Source: Scleroderma bovista (lineage: Eukaryota; Basidiomycota; Agaricomycetes; Boletales; Sclerodermataceae). Taken from it: a stretch of 64,000 nucleotides of DNA. This document shows positions 59,018 through 64,000 of this stretch, in pieces. The notes beneath the pieces were generated by a model. The model made no database searches, was not told where the DNA came from, and saw only the letters and a program-made list of their open reading frames with translations. Numbering within the stretch: position 1 is the stretch's first letter; the number at the start of each line of letters is the position of its first letter. Location: positions 1 through 64,000 of the forward strand of contig JAYMGJ010000242.1 in assembly GCA_037178675.1 (NCBI GenBank), given 5' to 3'. The position numbers and the translations under genes are program-made.

Positions 59018-60003
59018 CTGGTAGGACGTATGATTATAGGCAGTCTCAAGAGGTTCCCACGGTCTTTATGCTTCGTAAAGCAACTCGATCTTTGAACTCT
59101 CCATAACCTGACCCCTGCGGGCTCCTTCACATTCTCCCCAATAAAATGCCGATCGACCAACTGTTGAGACAGGGTATCCTTGCGTGTGGTACCGTAGTGT
59201 GTTTGCGAGCGCTGATGAGATCTCAAGCCCAACTTTGGAACCAGCGTTTACAAACACTTAAGATCCTGGCAGCCGGTTCAAGATTATCGATAAGTGGCAT
59301 CGGATGGAGGGACAGCCGACGCGTTCATTGCATCATTGCCGATGACTGTGTGAAGGCCCATCTGAGAGCCCCAGTGACGCTTAAGCCTTTGTCTAACAGT
59401 GAACCCTTCGGATATGGCGTAGTGGATCGATTCTGTTCTGGTGTAATTGGTGCTCCCTCCCCGTTAACTTCGTTCTGTTCCCGTGACGCTTTGTATTTAC
59501 GCGTTGTTTGTGTCGATGCCCACACGACCAAACAAGTTCGAGTTCCATCGAGGCGGTGACGCTCGAGTCTCTCTTCCCTAGCGTCGCATCCACTAACAAG
59601 TGCTCGCTGTCGTCGTAGCGAGCCTTGTCACTAGAGGCCGTAAGTCATTTACTTCGTCGCTCAAGGTGAGTTTCATACACCCTATTACCTCACCCTCTGA
59701 CCGTATACATACAGATTCCACTTTATTAACTACAACGCATTAACGAGGTTACTTTGCTAACGAATTCGTTTCACTCTTCGTCAAGACACTCAAGAACGTA
59801 CGCGATCTAACGACGCTTTACTGACCTGGCACGCGCTAAATCGTAACGACAACGATCTTACGCCCCTCGCGCCTTGCACGGCGCAAGCATCTATTTCTCT
59901 ATCCATTCAACATCTTTGTGTTTATAACGACTTTGACGACTTTTCAGTCTCAAACTTTTTCAGTTGCATATAACGACTTTCGCAAGATATATTATTTCAA
60001 GTC
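59018..60003. other. Intergenic region and 5' leader of the large gene
   Basis: Open frames at 59066-59257 (minus) and 59146-59559 (plus) are short and unlike anything known to me. 59690-60003 has repeated AACGAC/ACGACTTT words just before the ATG, likely promoter and leader DNA. Confidence 0.35.
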
Positions 60004-63000
60004 ATGCCATTGTCACTACTGTCACGACCCATGACGGACACCGTTCGTGTCCGGTCCCCTTCCCCATTCACAACCCCAGCAACCAAACCGCAGGTACCCA
60101 CCATACGTCTCACCGCACCCACGCCCTCAGAACCTAACACATCCCGTCATCAATTCAATCCTGAGCCATGGATCGCAGAAACCATCCCCACTCCACTCGC
60201 ACCCAAGGCAAGCGCAGGCGGAGAACCCGTCCGTAAACGTCTGGTCCCCAAGAAGTCCAAGCTTGGTCTGCTCGGATCCTCGACAAGAGAGGAACGCGAA
60301 CAAGACTTGTCCGATGTGGTGCGACGCGTCGCGGGTTCCATGAGGGACACGGGCGGGTTCGAAATATACGTCGACCCCGCTGATGATCCAGAAATCGGTG
60401 AGATATTGCTGGTCAAGAAGAAGAAATCACGCGCTGCTCTCAATGGAATGAGCTGGGGTACACTGGGAGAGGTCACGAACGTGCCGCCGATTACGAAACC
60501 CAAGGAGAGTAAGGAGAAAAGTGGGAAGAAGGAGAAGGAAGGCCTCTTGAAGGTCAAGATGGACGAGAATCAGAAGTGGTGGAGCATTGGTCGAGGAAGG
60601 AAAGATTCCAAGGAGAAGGACAAGGACAAGGACAAGGAGAAAGACAAGGAGAAGGAGCGCGCCAAGTGTAAGACAAATCAGGTCCAGTATTGTGTCGATT
60701 GCTAACGCATTTATCAGGCCCCGCGCCGCTTGAGAAGCCGACAGATTCACGGACACGCTTCAACTCACTCGACTCAGGAATTCTGCTCAATAGCCCCGTA
60801 TATTCAGAGCAACCCTGCACCCCCGTGGAATACCTGTGTGTTCCGACGACAGCGGGAGCAACCCTCGCGCCGCCCGGGGCTGGCGCATTGGGAAGCGGCA
60901 AGGACTCGGTCGCCATGCGCGCAATGCGCTCCGTCCGTTCACTCGCCCGTATCGGCAGCTGGGCTCAACTAAGGAATGCGCAGACTACAGAAGATGCAGA
61001 CAGGAAAGATAAGAATCAGCCTGATGCCAAGAAGAAAAAGAAAAAGAAGGACCGAGAAAAAGAAAAGGCGAAAGAAACCATCCGCTACTCGGGCAGCAGC
61101 TTCGAAGCGGGCGCGTTGACCGCGAGCCCCGCAGGGTCAAAGATCGACAGCAAATCTCTGGGCAAAAGGAAAGGCAGCATTTTAGGATTGGGCTTACCCT
61201 CGACTATGCGCCTGCCTTCGTCGCGCAATGGATCTACAGCTTCGTCAGTTGTGGTTGCTAATGGCTTCGGAAAACGGTTATCTATTGATTCGGCCACCGT
61301 TCTGGGCGGTGGAATTTTGGCACGCGGACGCTCGGGATCACAGATGTCTACGGCATCGTCATTGCGACCGCTGTCGGCGTCCTCGTGCGTGTCGGGTGAT
61401 TCAGGCGGATCGTCTAATTCCTCTGTCTCAGTTCGTTGGGATGAAGCGGGCCTGGAAACCGTCAAGGAGAGTCGCAGGATGGAACGCGAGAGTAAGAACA
61501 CTGCGAAGAAGAAGGAGAAGGAGAAGGAGAAAAGCAAGAAGAGGTCGAAAAGTGGGAAGGACTCGAGCAGGAAGGCATCCGATGGTCGGAAGAGGAAACC
61601 GCTGGCGGCAATATTCCCCGGAACACTTTCTGAGCGCGAGGAGGAAGAGGACGCCGCGAACCCTGTTACCCCGATCGTCACGATTGAAGAGGCCACGATG
61701 GAAGGATGTTCCGGAGACGAGGAAATGTTGCTCACGGAGACTCCTATCAAACGTGCTCGTTCGCGTCCCATGTCCGAGGACCTTCTTGGTCGCTCACGAC
61801 CCAAGGCAATCTATGATGACGGGGATGGTGAGTATCTCTGCATCACCAACATGTGCTTGATATTTAGTCTTATCAACAGACGAAGCTGTCATGTCATTGT
61901 TGGATGCTGCTACAAACGATCTGGCCCAACTCATCAATAGACTGGACCTGGAAGCTACCCCGGGTAGTCGTGACATCAGCCCACGAAGCGAGCGCTCACC
62001 GCTGGATCACTCGGATAACAAAAGTCTCCCTCGACAGCGTCTGACGATCGAGAGTCCTATCAAGAGCTTGCGTTCCAAAGTCGCATCTATCACGTCGCTC
62101 CGCCCATACGCCCAGTCGACCTCGAAGGTTGGGCCGGTGCAGATTGGACAAAACATTGCGCCCTGGTCGACCCTAAATGCAAGTATTTCCCCCTCGAAGC
62201 CTTCACCAGCGACAGTCAGAATCAAATCCGGTGATGATGTGCCAACGCTTCGCCTAACTCACAAGGGCAGCCTCACACCTGCGCCTGCAATTGACCCTCC
62301 GCTCGTGTTCAAGGCGCTTCGACCAGCCACCAGCAAAGCTCCTAAGGCTGGACGAACTGTTCATCCTTCTCCTGACATTCTTCCATTCACGCTCGACGCC
62401 AACGAAGTGGACCGCTCTCCATCAGCGTTCACATTCGGCTCGAATCGCTCGAGGATGGATTCACCTGGTAGCTTCTCGGCGTCCCCTGTATTCACGAAAG
62501 CCCAAGGTCATGCACGCAAGCGCTCCTCCTTAGCTCCCATCCAGGATCATACCAACAGCTTACCCATCCCTCCCGAGGCAAGGCGCAATCTTGGCCTCGC
62601 TGGTACGATGGGCGGTTCTATTGGAAGCACGGCAGAGCAAGAGTTTGACGCGAGCGACCCAGATTCTGATATTCCCGACGAGCTCCAAGTGATTCTCTCC
62701 AACTCCGATCAGGAGGATACACTGTCCTTTGATCCCAAGGTGCCACATCCCCCACTGCGCTCTCTTGGTCTACCGCCAGAGATGCCGTTGCCTATTCCAA
62801 GGGATTTGGCTCCCGAGATGCCCGTCTTCCGCGCCAATCTTATCGATGAAGATGATCGTCAGGCGGAAATCGAGGAGGCGGCTATATCATCTGAGGATGA
62901 TACCAAGAAATCATTCGATTTCACTGGAGAGATCAAGAAACTTAACGAGTCTGGTGCTTCGCATCGCCGTAGCTTCGTGGAGCAATTGGAGCACGCGTTC

Positions 63001-64000
63001 CGTACTCCCGCAAAGATCGACCTTCGCTACGATTTCGGCAATTTCTTGGCGGCCGATGTCCCTCCAGTACCCTCTCTACAAGACGAACTGTCCAGGGCTG
63101 GAGAAAGTACGTTTAGCCTGCCGAGTGAATACGAGTCACGCGAACTTTCGCCGGTGGGCTTCCCCCTCGATGTTAACGCTGAGCCATCTCTCCTTCCTGG
63201 CACTGATTCTTACGCTGCTACCGCTTCGGTTGACGACTTGCTCAATATTATCGCACCACAGATGATGCGGAAGCCCAGCTCCGTTGTATCTCGTCCTTCA
63301 GATGGCGAATTGAACAGGGACTTCAAGTTTGGTGGAAAGCCGTCGCCCACTACCATTAAAGAGGACGCTAGCGAAGATGCCCCTCTCACATTGTCGGACA
63401 TTATTCCTCCTCCAGCAATCGTTCACTCTTTGTCCATGGGTACCCTCGCCGCAGATGATAGCGCGCTTTTGAAGTCGATATTCGCCAAGGCTGTGGAGAT
63501 ACCATCGCCACAGCCCCGTTCTCGTCGCAATTCGAATTCCAGCTCCAAACGAAGGTCTCGAAGCGTTGCTCGTCATTCCATCAGCACGCATCATCGCAAT
63601 TCGTCCGCCCTTAGCTTCGGAGGGCTGGATTCGTTTGCTGAGATTCGAAGGGGCTTCGAATTCAACGACACTCGTCCAGGCTTCTATCCAGCGCCTGCAG
63701 CAACTTCGAGGCACGCTAAACATGAATCGGTCTTCAGCATCGCATCCGTTTCCTCGTACGGTCGGCTCGTTCACGCTGGGTCTTGTGATCCATTCGACTA
63801 CGCATCTCTCGCTCTCCAATTGAAGCAACGGCCCTTGTCCGATGACTTTTCTTTCTCGATGTCGACAAGCGTCGACGACACGTTCTCCTTCATCCACAAG
63901 CAGCCCTGTCGCAAACGAGTCGATAGTGACGCATCCAGCTTCTACTTCCGTGCCCCTGCGCATTCACAAATTCATCCCTACAATCGCAGTCACCGGCGTC
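60004..64000 (+). CDS. Large serine-rich protein gene, runs off the window
   Basis: Not recognised; no catalytic domain seen. Exons: 60004-60667, 60718-61827 and 61880 to beyond 64000. The introns are 50 nt (GTAAGA...TATCAG, with GCTAAC) and 52 nt (GTGAGT...CAACAG). At least 1,298 residues, all phases fitting. N-terminal region: VRSPSPFTTP, RKRLVPKKSKLG, a folded-looking stretch GGFEIYVDPADDPEIGEILLVKKK, then a highly charged KDKDKDKEKDKEKER tract. Middle: Ser/Lys-rich with KKKKKKDREKEKAKE. C-terminal: acidic/serine-rich with EQLEHAFRTPAKIDLRYDFGNFLA and RRSRS-type basic patches. Probably nuclear or regulatory by composition only (inference). A start at the second Met (60031) is possible. It is the parent of three decayed fragments in this window. 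Confidence 0.75.

Noticed and set aside
59066..59257. A small minus-strand frame considered as a mitochondrial small protein.
   Set aside because: No recognisable motif, an overlapping frame of similar length in the same DNA, and no convincing start exon.
61085..61804. A 239-codon minus-strand frame inside the large gene.
   Set aside because: It is antisense to a well-supported spliced frame with fitting introns, and its serine-rich reading mirrors the lysine/glutamate-rich sense strand.

Overview
The window looks like a transposon-rich stretch of a basidiomycete genome, most likely a mushroom-forming Agaricomycete. The evidence is a FunK1-type fungal kinase, a KDZ-family DNA transposase joined to a Ulp1-like protease, chromodomain Gypsy and Copia LTR elements, many 45-65 nt GT-AG introns, and ordinary housekeeping genes (TRM8, exosome RRP41) at the right end. 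All exon borders were placed by eye.

Layout. 1-4657 holds relics: a diverged copy of an orphan gene family (called here the CKCRAGKGHEF family), a decayed copy of the large gene at the right end of the window, and the 3' part of a second orphan-family copy. That second copy is split by an 18.6 kb stack of three nested retrotransposons. Gypsy A (4663-23286, minus) contains Copia I (4966-18190, plus), which contains Copia II (10288-15555, plus). Each has matching LTRs and a 5-bp target duplication (CTGTG, CAACC, GTTGC). The 5' end of the interrupted gene resumes at 23287-23391. 24136-31395 carries two unrecognised multi-exon minus-strand genes with reiterated mini-exons and a duplicated exon.

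31767-47374 contains a second Gypsy (B) that has been torn in two. gag-C, pol and the 3' LTR lie on the plus strand (32036-38367). The 5' LTR and gag-N lie on the minus strand (45845-47369). Both breaks sit at inverted copies of a 268-bp solo LTR, and both outer ends carry the same target duplication, so a roughly 13.5 kb segment has been inverted. That segment carries a FunK1 kinase gene flanked by direct repeats, and an antisense Zn2Cys6 gene inside Gypsy B. 48452-53290 is a decayed KDZ transposase-Ulp1 gene interrupted by a solo Gypsy B-type LTR.

53988-57080 repeats the orphan gene plus decayed large-gene fragments, in inverted order relative to the left end. 57234-64000 is ordinary genic DNA: TRM8, RRP41 (tail to tail, 13 bp apart), and a large serine-rich gene that runs off the window.

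Almost all differences between paired LTRs, and most premature stops in the elements, are CpG transitions (CGA to TGA), as expected if these elements are or were cytosine-methylated.
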